Source of the DNA: Bryobacteraceae bacterium
GTDB lineage: Bacteria > Acidobacteriota > Terriglobia > Bryobacterales > Bryobacteraceae
DNA: 64,000 nucleotides
Direction: 5' to 3'
Assembly (NCBI GenBank): GCA_025056455.1
Contig: JANWVY010000001.1
Span: 186,001 to 250,000, forward strand
The stretch's first letter is position 1; the number at the start of each line of letters is the position of its first letter. Both the position numbers and the translations under genes were made by a program. The notes beneath the pieces were generated by a model, which saw nothing but the letters and a program-made list of their open reading frames with translations, did not search any database and was not told the DNA's origin. Shown here in pieces: positions 42,146 through 53,156 of this stretch.

Positions 42146-43639
42146 ATGAGACATGGAGCCAAGAGTTGGAGTGTACTTCTTCTGGCGCTGCTCGCAACGA
42201 CATTCCGGGCCGCAGAGGGCGCGGACAAGCTCGCCGATTTCGCCGAGCGGCGCGACTATCAGCGCCTACGGGCACTGCTTGACAACCGCAGTGACGTCAA
42301 CGCGGCCCAGCCTGATGGCTCAACGGCTCTGCACTGGGCTGCCTATCAAGACGAGCTGGAAATGGCGAGGCTGCTGCTGGAAGCGGGCGCCAACCCCAAT
42401 GCCCGGAATCGCTATGGCGTGACGCCGCTATGGATTGCAGCAAGCAATGGCAACGGCGAGATGGTGGCCTTGCTGCTGGATTCGGGCGCCGACGCCAACC
42501 AGACTTCGCCAGGGGGCGAAACGGTGCTCATGATGGCCTCGCGCACCGGTTCTCTTTCCGCAGTGAAGGCACTGCTTGCGCGAGGGGCCGAGGTTTCGGC
42601 CCAGGAGCCTCAATATGGTCAGACGGCGCTCATGTGGGCCGCGGCCGAGGGCCATGTCCCCGTCGTGGAGGCGCTCCTTGCAGCCGGCGCTGATTTCCGG
42701 ACAAACACCAGGCTCGGTTTTTCCGCCTTGCTCTTTGCCGTTCGAGAAGGGCATTTAGGCGTTGTGCGGGCGCTGCTTGGGGCAGGCGCCGATCCAAACG
42801 AGGTCGTGACTCCCACGGCAGCCGCAAAGCGGGCAGATGGAGGGCGAGGCCCCAGGCCCGGCACGAGCGCGCTCATTCTCGCCGTCACCAATGCTCACTA
42901 CGAAGTGGCTTCGGCACTCCTGGACGCAGGCGCCGACCCCAACCATTCGGGCCCGGGATACACCGCGCTTCATGCCATCACGCACACCCGCAAGCCGGGC
43001 GGCGGCGATAACGATCCTCCGCCACAAGGATCGGGTTCGATGACCAGCCTCGAGCTGGTGCGGAAGCTCGCGGCGAAGGGCGCCAACTTGAATGCGCGCA
43101 TGACGCGGAAGATCAACTTCGGGTTGACCAGCTTGAATACGCTCGGCGCCACGCCGTTTTTGCTGGCGGCCAAGACCGCAGACGCCGAGCTCATGCGCTT
43201 GCTGGCTGAGCTGGGAGCCGACCCAACCATTCCTAACGCCGATGACTCCAATGCAGTGATCGTCGCCGCCGGCCTCGGCACGCGATCTCCTGGCGAGGAT
43301 GCCGGAACGGAAGAAGAGGTGCTTGAGGCGCTTCAGGTGGCCCTGGATCTCGGGCTGGACATCAACGCGGTGGATCGGAACGGTGAGACCGCCATGCATG
43401 GCGCGGCCTACAAAAACCTTCCCGCCGTGGTGGAGTTTCTAGCAAAGAAAGGGGCGCGCATCGAAGTGTGGAACCGCCCCAACAAATATGGCTGGACGCC
43501 GCTGCGGATTGCCGAAGGTTATCGATTTGGCAATTTTAAGCCCTCTCCTCCCACTGTAGAGGCTTTTCACCGCGTTCTGAAAGCGGCGGGCGCGCCGATT
43601 CCAACGGGAGGAGCCGGGAACTTGGTCAACTGGCGCTAG
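42146..43639 (+). CDS. Secreted ankyrin-repeat protein
   Basis: 497 residues, with an N-terminal signal-like stretch ([19 protein letters not shown]). About ten ankyrin repeats follow from residue 35, for example [56 protein letters not shown] and [28 protein letters not shown]. There is a less regular middle part (about 215-330) with a Gly/Asp-rich insert. Ankyrin stacks bind proteins; since this one is probably outside the cytoplasm and coded directly behind DUF1592 and DUF1552, it may hold that pair together. Its TAG stop shares the palindrome CTAG with the stop of the convergent ilvD gene. Confidence 0.85.
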   Translation: MRHGAKSWSVLLLALLATTFRAAEGADKLADFAERRDYQRLRALLDNRSDVNAAQPDGSTALHWAAYQDELEMARLLLEAGANPNARNRYGVTPLWIAASNGNGEMVALLLDSGADANQTSPGGETVLMMASRTGSLSAVKALLARGAEVSAQEPQYGQTALMWAAAEGHVPVVEALLAAGADFRTNTRLGFSALLFAVREGHLGVVRALLGAGADPNEVVTPTAAAKRADGGRGPRPGTSALILAVTNAHYEVASALLDAGADPNHSGPGYTALHAITHTRKPGGGDNDPPPQGSGSMTSLELVRKLAAKGANLNARMTRKINFGLTSLNTLGATPFLLAAKTADAELMRLLAELGADPTIPNADDSNAVIVAAGLGTRSPGEDAGTEEEVLEALQVALDLGLDINAVDRNGETAMHGAAYKNLPAVVEFLAKKGARIEVWNRPNKYGWTPLRIAEGYRFGNFKPSPPTVEAFHRVLKAAGAPIPTGGAGNLVNWR

Positions 43640-45330
43640 AGTTCCTCATCGGTCACGCAACCCTGACTGGCGTCCTTGACCAGGCGGATATATTTGCCGA
43701 GTGTGCCTCGCGTCGCTTTGTATGGCGGCATCTTCCAGGCCGATCGGCGCGCCTCGAGTTCCGCATCGGTGAGGTCCACGCGAAGCTCATTCCTCGAAGC
43801 GTCAATCGTAATGCGATCGCCATTGCGCACCAGGGCGATGGGTCCGCCAACCTGCGCCTCAGGCGTGATGTGGCCCACGATGAAGCCGTGCGAGCCGCCC
43901 GAAAAACGGCCATCGGTAAGAAGAGCCACGTCTTTGCCCAGACCCGCCCCCATGATGGCGGAAGTGGGGGTCAACATTTCCGGCATCCCCGGCCCGCCCT
44001 TGGGCCCCTCATAGCGAATGATCACCACCTCACCCTTACGGATTTCTTTGCGCTCTAAGGCGGCCAGCATCTCTTCTTCTGAATCAAACACCCGGGCCGG
44101 ACCAGAAAACTGAAGGCCTTCTTTTCCCGTGATCTTCGCCACGGCTCCACCTGGAGCGAGATTGCCACGCAGGATCTGAATGTGTCCGGTGGGCTTGAGG
44201 GGTTTTGACAGCGGCATGATCACTTGCTGGCCCTCTTTCAAACCGGGGAGATCTTTGACGTTTTCCGCCAAGGTTTTCCCGGTTACGGTGAGGCAGTTGC
44301 CGTCGAGTAAACCCTCTGCCAACAGCATCTTGACGACTGCGGGGATTCCGCCTACGGCGTGGAGATCTTCCATGACGTAACGGCCACTGGGCTTGAGATC
44401 CGCAAGCAGGGGTACGCGGTCGCTGACTCGCTGGAAATCATCGAGCGTGAGTTCGACGCCCACGGCCCGGGCCATGGCAATCAGATGAAGGACGGCGTTG
44501 GTGGACCCGCCCAGCACGGACACCATGACCATGGCATTTTCAAATGCTTGCCGCGTCATGATGTCGCGGGGCTTGAGATCCATTTCGAGCAGTCTACGAA
44601 TGGCGGCGCCCGCTTGAAAGCACTCGGCGCGTTTGTCCGGATGCTCGGCGGGAGTCGAAGAGCTGTAAGGCAGCGACATTCCCAAGACTTCGATGGCGGA
44701 GGCCATGGTGTTGGCTGTGTACATGCCGCCGCAGGCCCCAGCTCCCGGACAAGCGTGGCGCACAATATCGGCCCGCTGCTCTTCGGTGATTTCGCCCGCT
44801 AGGAACTGCCCGTAGCTTTGAAACGCGCTGACAATGTCAAGCTTCTCAGTACCGGGCGTCGACCCGCGGCCCGGCCGGATGGTGCCGCCGTAAATCATCA
44901 GCGAAGGCCGGTTGAGCCGGCCCATGGCAATCAAGCAACCGGGCATGTTCTTATCGCAGCCGGGAATCGAGATGTTGGCGTCATACCACTGCGCGCACAT
45001 GACCGTTTCAATGGAATCGGCGATCAGATCCCGCGATTGCAAAGAAAAGCTCATGCCTTCGGTTCCCATGGAGATGCCGTCGGAGACGCCAATGGTGTTG
45101 AAGCGCAGGCCCACAAGACCCGCGGCTTCCACCCCTTCCTTCACCTTTTGCGCCAGGTCTAGCAGGTGCATATTACAGGGATTTCCCTCAAACCACACGC
45201 TGGCGATGCCCACCTGCGCTTTCTTCATATCTTCTTCGCGCAAGCCTGTAGCATAGAGCATGGCTTGGGATGCGCCCTGGGATTTGGGCTGTGTAATTCG
45301 AGAGCTGTAACGGTTGAGTGGAGAAGACAT
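43636..45330 (-). CDS. ilvD: Dihydroxy-acid dehydratase
   Basis: 564 residues, the normal size. I choose the ATG at 45330 ([13 protein letters not shown]); upstream in-frame residues look non-coding. Cys ligands of the iron-sulphur cluster lie in [18 protein letters not shown] and [16 protein letters not shown]; the C-terminal [15 protein letters not shown] block binds substrate. It dehydrates 2,3-dihydroxy-isovalerate and -methylvalerate in valine, isoleucine and leucine synthesis. No other ilv gene is adjacent. It is convergent with the ankyrin gene and overlaps it by four bases. Confidence 0.97.
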   Translation of the reverse strand: MSSPLNRYSSRITQPKSQGASQAMLYATGLREEDMKKAQVGIASVWFEGNPCNMHLLDLAQKVKEGVEAAGLVGLRFNTIGVSDGISMGTEGMSFSLQSRDLIADSIETVMCAQWYDANISIPGCDKNMPGCLIAMGRLNRPSLMIYGGTIRPGRGSTPGTEKLDIVSAFQSYGQFLAGEITEEQRADIVRHACPGAGACGGMYTANTMASAIEVLGMSLPYSSSTPAEHPDKRAECFQAGAAIRRLLEMDLKPRDIMTRQAFENAMVMVSVLGGSTNAVLHLIAMARAVGVELTLDDFQRVSDRVPLLADLKPSGRYVMEDLHAVGGIPAVVKMLLAEGLLDGNCLTVTGKTLAENVKDLPGLKEGQQVIMPLSKPLKPTGHIQILRGNLAPGGAVAKITGKEGLQFSGPARVFDSEEEMLAALERKEIRKGEVVIIRYEGPKGGPGMPEMLTPTSAIMGAGLGKDVALLTDGRFSGGSHGFIVGHITPEAQVGGPIALVRNGDRITIDASRNELRVDLTDAELEARRSAWKMPPYKATRGTLGKYIRLVKDASQGCVTDEEL

Positions 45331-45431
45331 AAAACGGACCGGCTTTCCAGTATATCGTTCCACTACGGCCGGTTTGGTGTGGCGAAAGCGCCCTGGTCTG
45401 TCCTTAGCAGCTTTGGGGAGAATATGGAGGT

Positions 45432-47510
45432 ATGCAAATGGTTTTCTATCTCGCCTTGGCCCTCCTGGCCCCGCCTGTTTGTGCTCAGCCGAAGTCGGCC
45501 ATCACGCACGAAAAGCTATGGATGATGAAACGGCTGGCGAATCCTGTGCTGTCGCCCGATGGCAAGTGGGTGGTCTTCTCGGTGACCGAACCATCCTACG
45601 TTGAGGCAGAAACCTCGACCGATCTATGGCTAATTCCCACCGATGGTTCCGTCGAGCCCCGGCGAATCACCTCGACCAAGAGCGGAGAAAGTGGGGTCGC
45701 CTGGAGTCCGGACTCGGGGCGGATTGCCTTTTCCGCGCGGCGCGAAGGCGACGAAGTGTCCCAGATCTATGTGCTCGACCTCGCCCGTGGTGGAGAAGCG
45801 CAACGAATCACGAGCCTTTCGACAGGAGCCAGCGCGCCGGCCTTCAGCCCGGATGGCAAATACTTGCTCTTCACCAGCCGCGTCTATCCAGGCGCCGCTG
45901 ATGACAACGCCAACAAAAAGATTGCTGCTGAGCGCAGAGCACGAAAGTACCGGGCCCGTGTGTACGAAACGTTTCCCATCCGCCATTGGGACCGATGGTT
46001 GGACGACATGCAGACACACCTTTTCGTTCAACCTGTGGACGGATCGGCGCCCGCTCGGGATCTTTTGGCTACCACGCAGCTTGTGAGCCAACCGGGCTTT
46101 GGAGGCATCCTCGGCAACTCAGGCGAGGAGCTGCCAGCGGTATGGGCGCCGGATGGCAAGTCGATCGTCTTTGTCGCCACGACGAACCGCACAGGCGCGG
46201 CTTACGAGGAGGTGTTGACCCACTTGTACGCCGTGAGCGTGGAGGGAGGTGAACCCAAAGCCTTGACCCAGGGCCAGGCCTCGTTCACCCGGCCGATGTT
46301 CCGCCCCGATGGCCAGGCACTGTATGCACTTCGGGAACTGAAGGACGGCAAGCACGCCTACGCCGTCGAGCGACTGGTGATGATCGCCTGGCCTGCGGGC
46401 GGCGAACCGGTCCCAATTACAGGCCGATTGGATGCCTCGGTGACGGGTTTTGCTTTTACGCCCGACAGCAAAAGGCTCTATGTAACCGCCGAGGACGCCG
46501 GGCTCGAGCGGATCTTCGAGACCTTTCCCACAGGCGGGAACATCCGGCCTTACTCCACGGCCAAGAGCGGCGTGTATGGCGCTCTCCAAATTGCGGGTCC
46601 GGCCTCAAAGCCGGTCATGATTGCCACCTGGGCCAGCGCTGTTAACCCGGCGGAAGTCGTCAGGCTCGAGAACGGGGAGCATAAACGCCTTACGGCGGTT
46701 AGCGCCGCAGCAGCCGAGGCCATCGACTGGCAGCCGCTCCGGCACTTCACCTTCACAAGTAAGCGCGGCCGCCGGATTCACAACATGCTGGCCTTGCCGC
46801 CAAACTTTCGCGAATCCGAGAAATATCCGCTTCTGGTGCTCATCCACGGCGGGCCCCACACGATGTGGCGCGATGAGATCACGCTGCGCTGGAACTATCA
46901 TCTGCTGGCCGCGCCTGGCTACGTGGTGTTGTTAACAAACTATTCGGGATCCACTGGATTTGGCGAGAAGTTTGCCCAAGCCATTCAGGGTGATCCGCTT
47001 CGCGGGCCGGCCGAAGAGCTCAATGAGGCCGCCGATGAGGCCATCCGCCAGTTTCCTTTCATCGACGGCTCGCGCCAGTGCGCCGGCGGGGCTAGCTACG
47101 GCGGCCATCTTGCCAACTGGCTCCAGGCCACGACGACGCGCTACAAGTGCCTGATCAGCCATGCTGGCCTGATCAACCTCGAATCGCAATGGGGCACGAG
47201 CGACTCCATCTATCACCGCGAACAAAATGCTGGCGGCCCGGTCTGGGAACAAGGCCCGGTGTGGCGTGAGCAAAATCCCATTCGTCTGGCTAAAAATTTC
47301 CAAACCCCGGTCCTTGTTACGGCAGGTGAAAACGACTTTCGTGTCCCTCTCAATCAAGCTCTGGAGTATTGGAGCGTACTCCAGCGTTTGAAGGTGCCGA
47401 GCAAGCTGATTGTGTTTCCTGACGCCAATCACTGGATCTTGAAGCCCGAGGATAGTCGTTTTTTCTATCAGGAGGTTCATGCCTGGCTTGCGAAGTATTT
47501 GAAGCGATAA
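45432..47510 (+). CDS. S9 family peptidase, secreted
   Basis: 692 residues. A GGAGG site precedes the ATG, and the signal peptide is [19 protein letters not shown]. The WD40/TolB-like propeller covers about residues 25-440 ([43 protein letters not shown]). The hydrolase domain has Ser555 in [12 protein letters not shown], Asp635 in AGENDF and His667 in DANHW. It is an acylaminoacyl/dipeptidyl peptidase-type enzyme that trims peptides outside the cytoplasm. It is distinct in sequence from the other S9 enzyme at 29629 and shares a 101-base divergent region with ilvD. Confidence 0.9.
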   Translation: MQMVFYLALALLAPPVCAQPKSAITHEKLWMMKRLANPVLSPDGKWVVFSVTEPSYVEAETSTDLWLIPTDGSVEPRRITSTKSGESGVAWSPDSGRIAFSARREGDEVSQIYVLDLARGGEAQRITSLSTGASAPAFSPDGKYLLFTSRVYPGAADDNANKKIAAERRARKYRARVYETFPIRHWDRWLDDMQTHLFVQPVDGSAPARDLLATTQLVSQPGFGGILGNSGEELPAVWAPDGKSIVFVATTNRTGAAYEEVLTHLYAVSVEGGEPKALTQGQASFTRPMFRPDGQALYALRELKDGKHAYAVERLVMIAWPAGGEPVPITGRLDASVTGFAFTPDSKRLYVTAEDAGLERIFETFPTGGNIRPYSTAKSGVYGALQIAGPASKPVMIATWASAVNPAEVVRLENGEHKRLTAVSAAAAEAIDWQPLRHFTFTSKRGRRIHNMLALPPNFRESEKYPLLVLIHGGPHTMWRDEITLRWNYHLLAAPGYVVLLTNYSGSTGFGEKFAQAIQGDPLRGPAEELNEAADEAIRQFPFIDGSRQCAGGASYGGHLANWLQATTTRYKCLISHAGLINLESQWGTSDSIYHREQNAGGPVWEQGPVWREQNPIRLAKNFQTPVLVTAGENDFRVPLNQALEYWSVLQRLKVPSKLIVFPDANHWILKPEDSRFFYQEVHAWLAKYLKR

Positions 47511-47561
47511 GGGCTTTGGTGAGTTGGGGCATTTTTCGGGGTGCCGGCGGGTGGGAGGAGA

Positions 47562-47591
47562 CTTGACAATGTTACACTAAGATTAGATACT
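47562..47591 (+). promoter_or_regulatory. dnaK promoter with overlapping HAIR-like operator
   Basis: TTGACA (47563-47568), a 17-base spacer and GATACT (47586-47591) form a good housekeeping promoter. The bases from 47562, CTTGACA-N7-ACTAAGA, match the HspR operator HAIR (CTTGAGT-N7-ACTCAAG) at nine of 14 positions, with a strong left arm and a weak right arm. An hspR gene closes the same cluster. The leader to the dnaK ATG is about 125 bases. Confidence 0.5.
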
Positions 47592-47722
47592 ATTATCGAG
47601 CGCAATTTAAGGGCGCTGACCCTGAGTCCACGGCCAGCGATCCCTTCCGGCCATTTCCGTCAGGGCCGTGCGCCACGCATCGACATCCGAGCGGTCAACT
47701 TCATGGAGGCAGAACGAAGAAT

Positions 47723-49636
47723 ATGAGCAAAATTATAGGGATTGATCTGGGCACCACCAACTCTGTGGTCGCTGTGATGGAAGGCGGCCAGCCGGTTGTA
47801 ATTCCGAACCAGGAAGGTGGACGCACCACCCCCTCTGTGGTTGCATTCACGAAAACCGGCGAGCGGCTTGTGGGCCAGGTAGCCAAACGGCAAGCTGTCA
47901 CCAACCCCGAAAATACAATCTACTCAATCAAGCGCTTCATGGGTCGCCGCTACGAAGAAGTGGGCGAAGAGATTAAACTCGTGCCTTACAAGGTGGTCCG
48001 TGGGGAAAACGGGGATGCGCGCGTGGAAGTGATGGGGAAAACGATGTCTCCTCCGGAGATTTCGGCCCTGGTGCTCAAGAAGCTAAAGGATGCTGCCGAG
48101 GCTTATTTGGGCGAAAAGGTCACCAAGGCCGTCATTACGGTTCCGGCCTATTTCAACGACGCGCAGCGGCAGGCCACCAAGGACGCGGGCCAGATTGCCG
48201 GGCTTGAGGTCATGCGAATCATCAACGAGCCGACGGCGGCGGCGCTGGCCTACGGATTGGACAAAAAGAAGGATGAAACGATCGCTGTGTTTGACTTTGG
48301 CGGCGGCACCTTCGACATCTCGATCCTTGAAGTAGGCGATGGCGTGGTTGAAGTAAAAGCCACCAACGGTGACACACACTTGGGTGGCGACAATATCGAT
48401 CAGCGCATCATTGACTGGATCATCACGGAATTTAAGCGCGAAACGGGAATCGACGTCTCGCGCGACCAGATGGCGTTGCAACGGCTCAAGGAGGCTGCCG
48501 AGAAGGCCAAGATCGAGCTTTCCTCGATGCTCGAGACCGAAATCAACCTACCCTTCTTGACCGCCGACGCCACCGGACCCAAACACCTTCAGATGAAGCT
48601 CACCCGGGCGCGCTTTGAGCAGATGGTGGACGATATTCTGGCGCGGACGCTGGAGCCTTGCAAGCGGGCCCTGTCCGATGCGGGTCTGACGCCAGCTCAA
48701 ATCGATGAGGTGGTGATGGTAGGCGGTTCGACGCGCATCCCGAAAGTTATCTCCATGGTGCGCGAGTTCTTCGGGAAGGAGCCGAACAAGACGGTGAACC
48801 CGGACGAAGTCGTCGCCGTAGGTGCCGCTGTACAAGGCGGCGTGCTTGGAGGCGAGGTCAAGGATGTGTTGCTACTCGACGTGACGCCCTTGTCGCTTGG
48901 CATCGAGACCCTGGGCGGCGTGTTCACAAAGCTGATCGAGCGCAACACGACCATTCCAACCCGTAAGAGCGAAATCTTCTCCACGGCCTCCGACAACCAG
49001 ACCTCGGTCGAAATCAAGGTCTATCAAGGCGAACGCGCGATGGCGCGCGACAACCGGTTGCTTGGCGTCTTCCAGCTGGTCGGCATCCCGCCTGCTCCGC
49101 GGGGCGTGCCCCAAATTGAGGTCACCTTTGACATTGACGCGAATGGCATTTTGAACGTCACAGCGAAGGACCGGGCCACCAACAACGAGCAGAAGATCAC
49201 CATTACCTCTTCCTCTGGTCTGAGCAAAGAAGAGGTAGAAAAGATGGCGGCCGACGCCCGGGCGCACGAAGCGGAGGACCGCAAGCGCAAAGAGGAGATC
49301 GAAGCGCGCAACCGGGCTGATGCCATGGTCTACAACGTGGAGAAGATGCTCCGCGACCACGGCTCGAAGATCAGCGAGGCAGACAAAAAGCATGTCGAAT
49401 CGGCGCTTGAGGAGACCAAGAAAGTCATGGCCTCTGGTACGGTGACTCAGATTAACGCCGCAGTCGACAAACTCACGCAGGCCTCGCATAAGCTCGCCGA
49501 AGCAATGTATGCCGCTTCGAGCTCCTCGACGAGCTCCACATCCGGCTCTGGTGCAGGTCCAAGCTCCAATGGCGGCGCCAAGAGCAAGGACAACGTGGTG
49601 GACGCAGAATTCGTCGACGTGGACGAGAAGAAGTAG
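47723..49636 (+). CDS. dnaK: Chaperone DnaK (Hsp70)
   Basis: 637 residues. The ATPase domain has [33 protein letters not shown] and [10 protein letters not shown]; the substrate domain begins after [17 protein letters not shown], and the C-terminal tail is Ser/Gly-rich and ends [13 protein letters not shown], close to the conserved EEVD-like bacterial tail. It folds client proteins with DnaJ and GrpE. dnaJ follows 74 bases downstream, then hspR. grpE is absent from this cluster. Confidence 0.98.
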   Translation: MSKIIGIDLGTTNSVVAVMEGGQPVVIPNQEGGRTTPSVVAFTKTGERLVGQVAKRQAVTNPENTIYSIKRFMGRRYEEVGEEIKLVPYKVVRGENGDARVEVMGKTMSPPEISALVLKKLKDAAEAYLGEKVTKAVITVPAYFNDAQRQATKDAGQIAGLEVMRIINEPTAAALAYGLDKKKDETIAVFDFGGGTFDISILEVGDGVVEVKATNGDTHLGGDNIDQRIIDWIITEFKRETGIDVSRDQMALQRLKEAAEKAKIELSSMLETEINLPFLTADATGPKHLQMKLTRARFEQMVDDILARTLEPCKRALSDAGLTPAQIDEVVMVGGSTRIPKVISMVREFFGKEPNKTVNPDEVVAVGAAVQGGVLGGEVKDVLLLDVTPLSLGIETLGGVFTKLIERNTTIPTRKSEIFSTASDNQTSVEIKVYQGERAMARDNRLLGVFQLVGIPPAPRGVPQIEVTFDIDANGILNVTAKDRATNNEQKITITSSSGLSKEEVEKMAADARAHEAEDRKRKEEIEARNRADAMVYNVEKMLRDHGSKISEADKKHVESALEETKKVMASGTVTQINAAVDKLTQASHKLAEAMYAASSSSTSSTSGSGAGPSSNGGAKSKDNVVDAEFVDVDEKK

Positions 49637-49710
49637 CAGATTCGAACGGGGCGCTGGGTGTTGCCTCTCCCGCCGCCCCACCTTTTTAACTCCGCCAGGG
49701 AGTGTGTGCC

Positions 49711-50856
49711 ATGGCCCCCAAACGAGATTATTACGAGACGCTGGGCGTATCGCGGCAGGCTTCACAGGAAGAAATTCGTAAAGCCTACCGCCGCCTTGCA
49801 CGGAAGTATCACCCCGATCTCAATCCTGGGGACAAGGCGGCGGAGGAAAAATTCAAAAGCGTACAGGAAGCCTATGACGTCCTGAGCGACGAGCGAAAGC
49901 GCCAAATGTACGACCAGTTTGGATTCTATAGCGATCAGGGCTTTGCGGGCTCTGGCCCCGGTCCGCAGCCTGGTTCTGGTCCGACCATGGGCTTTGGCGG
50001 CTTTGATTTCTCCGATTTCTTTGGCGCTGGAGGCCACTCCGCAGAAAGCAGCTTTCGTGACTTGTTCAGTAACTTCTTTGGTCGTGGCCGCCAGACAACA
50101 CAAACTCGCCAGCCCGAGCGGGGCGCTGACCTCGAATACGCGCTGAACATTGACTTCTGGCAGTCGATCCGCGGAACTCAAGTCCGTCTCACCATCCATC
50201 GCCAGGAGACGTGCCCAGCCTGCCAGGGCAGCGGCGCGAACGGAGGCTCGACCACTTGCCCGCAGTGTAACGGCGCAGGCAATATTACGCAGATGGCAGG
50301 GGCCATGCGATTCAGCCTCACCTGTCCGCGGTGCGGAGGGGCGGGTAAATTACGCAACAGTTGCGCGACTTGTGCTGGAGATGGCCGGATTCCTCGGCCC
50401 GAGTCAGTTGAGGTGCGAATTCCGCCGGGCACGCGGTCGGGCTCCCGGCTCAGGGTGAGCGGAAAAGGCAGCGCCGGAACGCTCGGCGCGCCGCCTGGGG
50501 ATCTCTACATCACCGTGCGCGTGGAGGACCACCCCTTCTTTCACCGCAACGGTGATGACATTGAAATCAAGATTCCCATCAGCGTCACGGAAGCGGCCCT
50601 AGGCGCCAAGATCGAAGTGCCCACTATTGATGGGCGGGCCATTCTCAAAATCCCTCCTGGCACGCAGAATGGCCAGAAATTCCGCCTGCGAGAGAAAGGC
50701 GTATGGAACGCGAGGGCCAACACCCGCGGCGACCAGATCGTTGAGGTTGTCTTGCAGGCGCCGAAAGCCAACGACGAGCGAACTCGCGAGATTCTCCGCG
50801 AACTCGCAGCTCTTCATCCTGAAGATCCACGCGCCGAAGTTTGGACGCACATCTGA
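49711..50856 (+). CDS. dnaJ: Chaperone DnaJ (Hsp40, type I)
   Basis: 381 residues from the ATG at 49711 ([13 protein letters not shown]). The J domain has [10 protein letters not shown] with the HPD motif that triggers DnaK ATP hydrolysis. A Gly/Phe-rich region follows, then four zinc-finger repeats: [24 protein letters not shown] and CATCAGDG, and the two C-terminal substrate domains. All parts of a full DnaJ are present, so it is not a CbpA-type protein. It lies between dnaK and hspR in one probable transcription unit. Confidence 0.95.
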   Translation: MAPKRDYYETLGVSRQASQEEIRKAYRRLARKYHPDLNPGDKAAEEKFKSVQEAYDVLSDERKRQMYDQFGFYSDQGFAGSGPGPQPGSGPTMGFGGFDFSDFFGAGGHSAESSFRDLFSNFFGRGRQTTQTRQPERGADLEYALNIDFWQSIRGTQVRLTIHRQETCPACQGSGANGGSTTCPQCNGAGNITQMAGAMRFSLTCPRCGGAGKLRNSCATCAGDGRIPRPESVEVRIPPGTRSGSRLRVSGKGSAGTLGAPPGDLYITVRVEDHPFFHRNGDDIEIKIPISVTEAALGAKIEVPTIDGRAILKIPPGTQNGQKFRLREKGVWNARANTRGDQIVEVVLQAPKANDERTREILRELAALHPEDPRAEVWTHI

Positions 50857-50872
50857 TCGAAAGAGGTGTTCC

Positions 50873-51319
50873 ATGCCGAAGAAGCGTTCCAAGGGAGTGT
50901 ACATGATCAGTTCGGTTGCCGAGCAGTACGGCATCCACCCGCAAACTCTGCGCCTGTATGAACGCGAAGGTTTGTTGATGCCTTCCCGCAGTGACGGCAA
51001 CACCCGGCTCTACACGGATGAGGACTTGGAGCGGTTGGAGGTGATTCTTCAGCTCACACGTGAGCTGGGAGTCAATCTAGCCGGCGTGGAGATCATTCTC
51101 AACATGCGAGAGAAGATGGCCGCCATGCAACGGCAGATTGAAGAGTTCGTCGCCACACTCAACAAAGAGATCGCGACCCAACTCCAGCAGCAGCCCTCTC
51201 CCGAGCCCAGCCATTCGCTAATCCCAGTCGCGCAGCCAATACCCGTTCCGGTGACCAACCCGGCCAGCGCCGCCAAACCCGCCGAGAGGAGCCGCAAGAA
51301 AGAAGCTGGGGGGCGTTGA
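50873..51319 (+). CDS. hspR: Heat-shock repressor HspR (MerR family)
   Basis: 148 residues. I choose the ATG at 50873 (MPKKRSKGVYMISSVAEQYG), preceded by AGAGG; the frame is open earlier but overlaps dnaJ. The MerR-type helix-turn-helix is VYMISSVAEQYGIHPQTLRLYEREGL with a wing SDGNTRLYTDEDLERL, then a helix LGVNLAGVEIILNMREKM, exactly the HspR pattern. The last 50 residues are Pro/Ala/Gln-rich. HspR represses the dnaK operon by binding HAIR sites and uses DnaK as co-repressor in Streptomyces; here it is encoded in the same cluster and a HAIR-like site lies at the dnaK promoter. Confidence 0.9.
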   Translation: MPKKRSKGVYMISSVAEQYGIHPQTLRLYEREGLLMPSRSDGNTRLYTDEDLERLEVILQLTRELGVNLAGVEIILNMREKMAAMQRQIEEFVATLNKEIATQLQQQPSPEPSHSLIPVAQPIPVPVTNPASAAKPAERSRKKEAGGR

Positions 51320-51321
51320 CT

Positions 51322-51353
51322 CTCACTCGACGATTCACCCGCTTCAGAGTGAG
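51322..51353. terminator. Stem-loop after hspR, weak terminator candidate
   Basis: CTCACTC (51322-51328) pairs with GAGTGAG (51347-51353) around an 18-base loop. No T tract follows. It is in the 208-base convergent gap 51320-51527, which holds no other gene I can support. Confidence 0.25.
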
Positions 51354-51527
51354 CCCGATTACCTTGCCCCGTAAGTCTCCAGCGCCCACCCATTCTCTGC
51401 CCCCGTCGATCCTCTGGTGGCTCGCCGTCACCGAGGTGTTCGCTCCCCTTCGACCTCCGCGCCGCCCAGTCGCCGGGGCAGCCCTCTGGAGAGGTCGCTA
51501 ATGAGATTCCGCTCGTGGTTGCCGCGC

Positions 51528-53156
51528 TTACCGGCCGCCAGCGCCGCCCGCGCTGAGTTGCCCTTTGTGCAGAGCCGCTAAACCTCGAGTAGCGGCAAAG
51601 CTCCCTGGGTATTGCTCGAGCGCCTCGCGGAAGGCTCGTTCCGCGAGTTGGGTTTGTCCCAACGACAGCGCCAGCCGCCCGAGGGCCTCGTTCACCGGAC
51701 GCGGGTAGAACGGCGGTTCGCTGTAGACAAGGGCCCTCTCACGTTTGGCCGCTACCTGCAATTTCTCGATCGCCTCTTGGATCTTGCCCCGCGCCGCCAG
51801 GATGTGCCCGAGCAGCTCCTGCCGGGCGACTCGCAATTCTGCCGGCACCGGCTGTTTCACCTGCTCTTGGTAGGAATCGAGTGCATCGTCCATCGCTTCG
51901 AGCGCCTTTTGGGCACCTTTGGCATTGCCTTTGGCAGCCGAGGCCACGCCCACTGCCCAGTGTCTCCAGGCACGCTCCCGGGGCTTATCGTAATGGGGCA
52001 GCGACTGGCCATCGAGAATCTCATCCCAGCGCTCGTTCTGTACTAGAGCGCGCATCAGGGCAAACCAACCTTGCCGGTAGGCGGTGCGGTTGTTATCGAG
52101 CGCAGCTTTCTCGCGCGGATTCTCCTCAAACGCCAGTAAGCTCCGCGCGGCCTTGACGGCTTCCTCCGTTTTGCCCTGAAAACTGTAGGCGGTGGAAAGA
52201 AAATGCACGTTGTGTCCGTGGTGAGCGGTCGAGTAGAGCGAATCGGCACGGATCCACTTCAATTCGTTTTCGGCGGCCTCGGAAAAGGATTTCACCGCGT
52301 CGTCCCAGCGGGCGGTTTGCGCATAGATATGCCCGGGCATATGGAGCGCATGGGGAATGTTGGGGACCAGCTCTGCATATCGTTTACAGCTCGGCCACGC
52401 CTCGTGGGCGAAGGAAGAGCCTTCAAAGCCATGGATCACATAGTGGTGTACCCCGGGATGATCCGGGGCCTCGACGAGCAACTGGCGGAGCAACTCCACC
52501 GCTTCCATGCTGCCTTCCCGGGGTTGATGACCGGGTAGTTCGAATCCCCGCATGAGGTGTAAAGCGAGATAGCTTTTTGCCTCGACCTGATCTGGGTACT
52601 TGGCAACAATGGAGCGCAGCGCCTGGATGTAGTCGGTATCGGGGTCCTTGGAGCGGAGGTCGCGGCGAGCAGCAACGGCGGCCACGTACATTTTCTCAAG
52701 CTCGGTCACTTGCTCGCCCTGCGCGAGCTCCAAGGCCCGGCTGACGGCCTCCTGCACCCGGTCAAAGGCATCCGCGTTGCGGAGGTTGGAGTAAGTTTGC
52801 AACTGGAACCGGGGACGAAAATCTCCCAGGGCGACCATGGCCACGCCCCACCACGGCATGGGCGATTTCGGATCAAGCGCAGCGGCCTGCAAGAACGAGC
52901 GCTCTGCTTCCACGGTCCAAAACGAGTGCATTTGCGCCACACCTTGCGTAAAGAATTTCTGCGCTTCCGGGTTGGAGGTTGTGATCGGGAAGCGAATAAA
53001 CTCGCTGCCCTGCCCCGGCAGCAGCTTGGCGGGCAAGGACGGGGCGACCCGGCTGGCTGCTGGCGCGCAAAGATCTTTCGACTTTGTGGCGGTTTTTTCG
53101 CCATAGGCTGAAAACAACCCTCCGATCGTCCAAAGCAGAAACAGAATCCGCATCAA
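51528..53156 (-). CDS. Secreted tetratricopeptide-repeat protein
   Basis: 542 residues with a signal peptide (MMRILFLLWTIGGLFSAYG). The first part has PEAQKFFTQGVAQMHSFWTVEAERSFLQAAALDPKSPMPWWGVAM, a recurrent motif in a family of long TPR proteins of Acidobacteriota and Proteobacteria. His/Trp-rich middle blocks (HHYVIHGFEGSSFAHEAW; PNIPHALHMPGHIYAQT) and C-terminal repeats (LGRLALSLGQTQLAERAFREALEQYPGS) follow. The function is unknown. The gene overlaps the CusF-SCO gene by four bases, so it may act in copper handling or in cytochrome oxidase assembly. Confidence 0.78.
   Translation of the reverse strand: MMRILFLLWTIGGLFSAYGEKTATKSKDLCAPAASRVAPSLPAKLLPGQGSEFIRFPITTSNPEAQKFFTQGVAQMHSFWTVEAERSFLQAAALDPKSPMPWWGVAMVALGDFRPRFQLQTYSNLRNADAFDRVQEAVSRALELAQGEQVTELEKMYVAAVAARRDLRSKDPDTDYIQALRSIVAKYPDQVEAKSYLALHLMRGFELPGHQPREGSMEAVELLRQLLVEAPDHPGVHHYVIHGFEGSSFAHEAWPSCKRYAELVPNIPHALHMPGHIYAQTARWDDAVKSFSEAAENELKWIRADSLYSTAHHGHNVHFLSTAYSFQGKTEEAVKAARSLLAFEENPREKAALDNNRTAYRQGWFALMRALVQNERWDEILDGQSLPHYDKPRERAWRHWAVGVASAAKGNAKGAQKALEAMDDALDSYQEQVKQPVPAELRVARQELLGHILAARGKIQEAIEKLQVAAKRERALVYSEPPFYPRPVNEALGRLALSLGQTQLAERAFREALEQYPGSFAATRGLAALHKGQLSAGGAGGR

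Noticed and set aside
48872-49801. Long open frame on the minus strand opposite dnaK/dnaJ (about 309 codons)
   Set aside because: Antisense frames opposite dnaK are a known by-product of its codon use; there is no ribosome site and no family motif.
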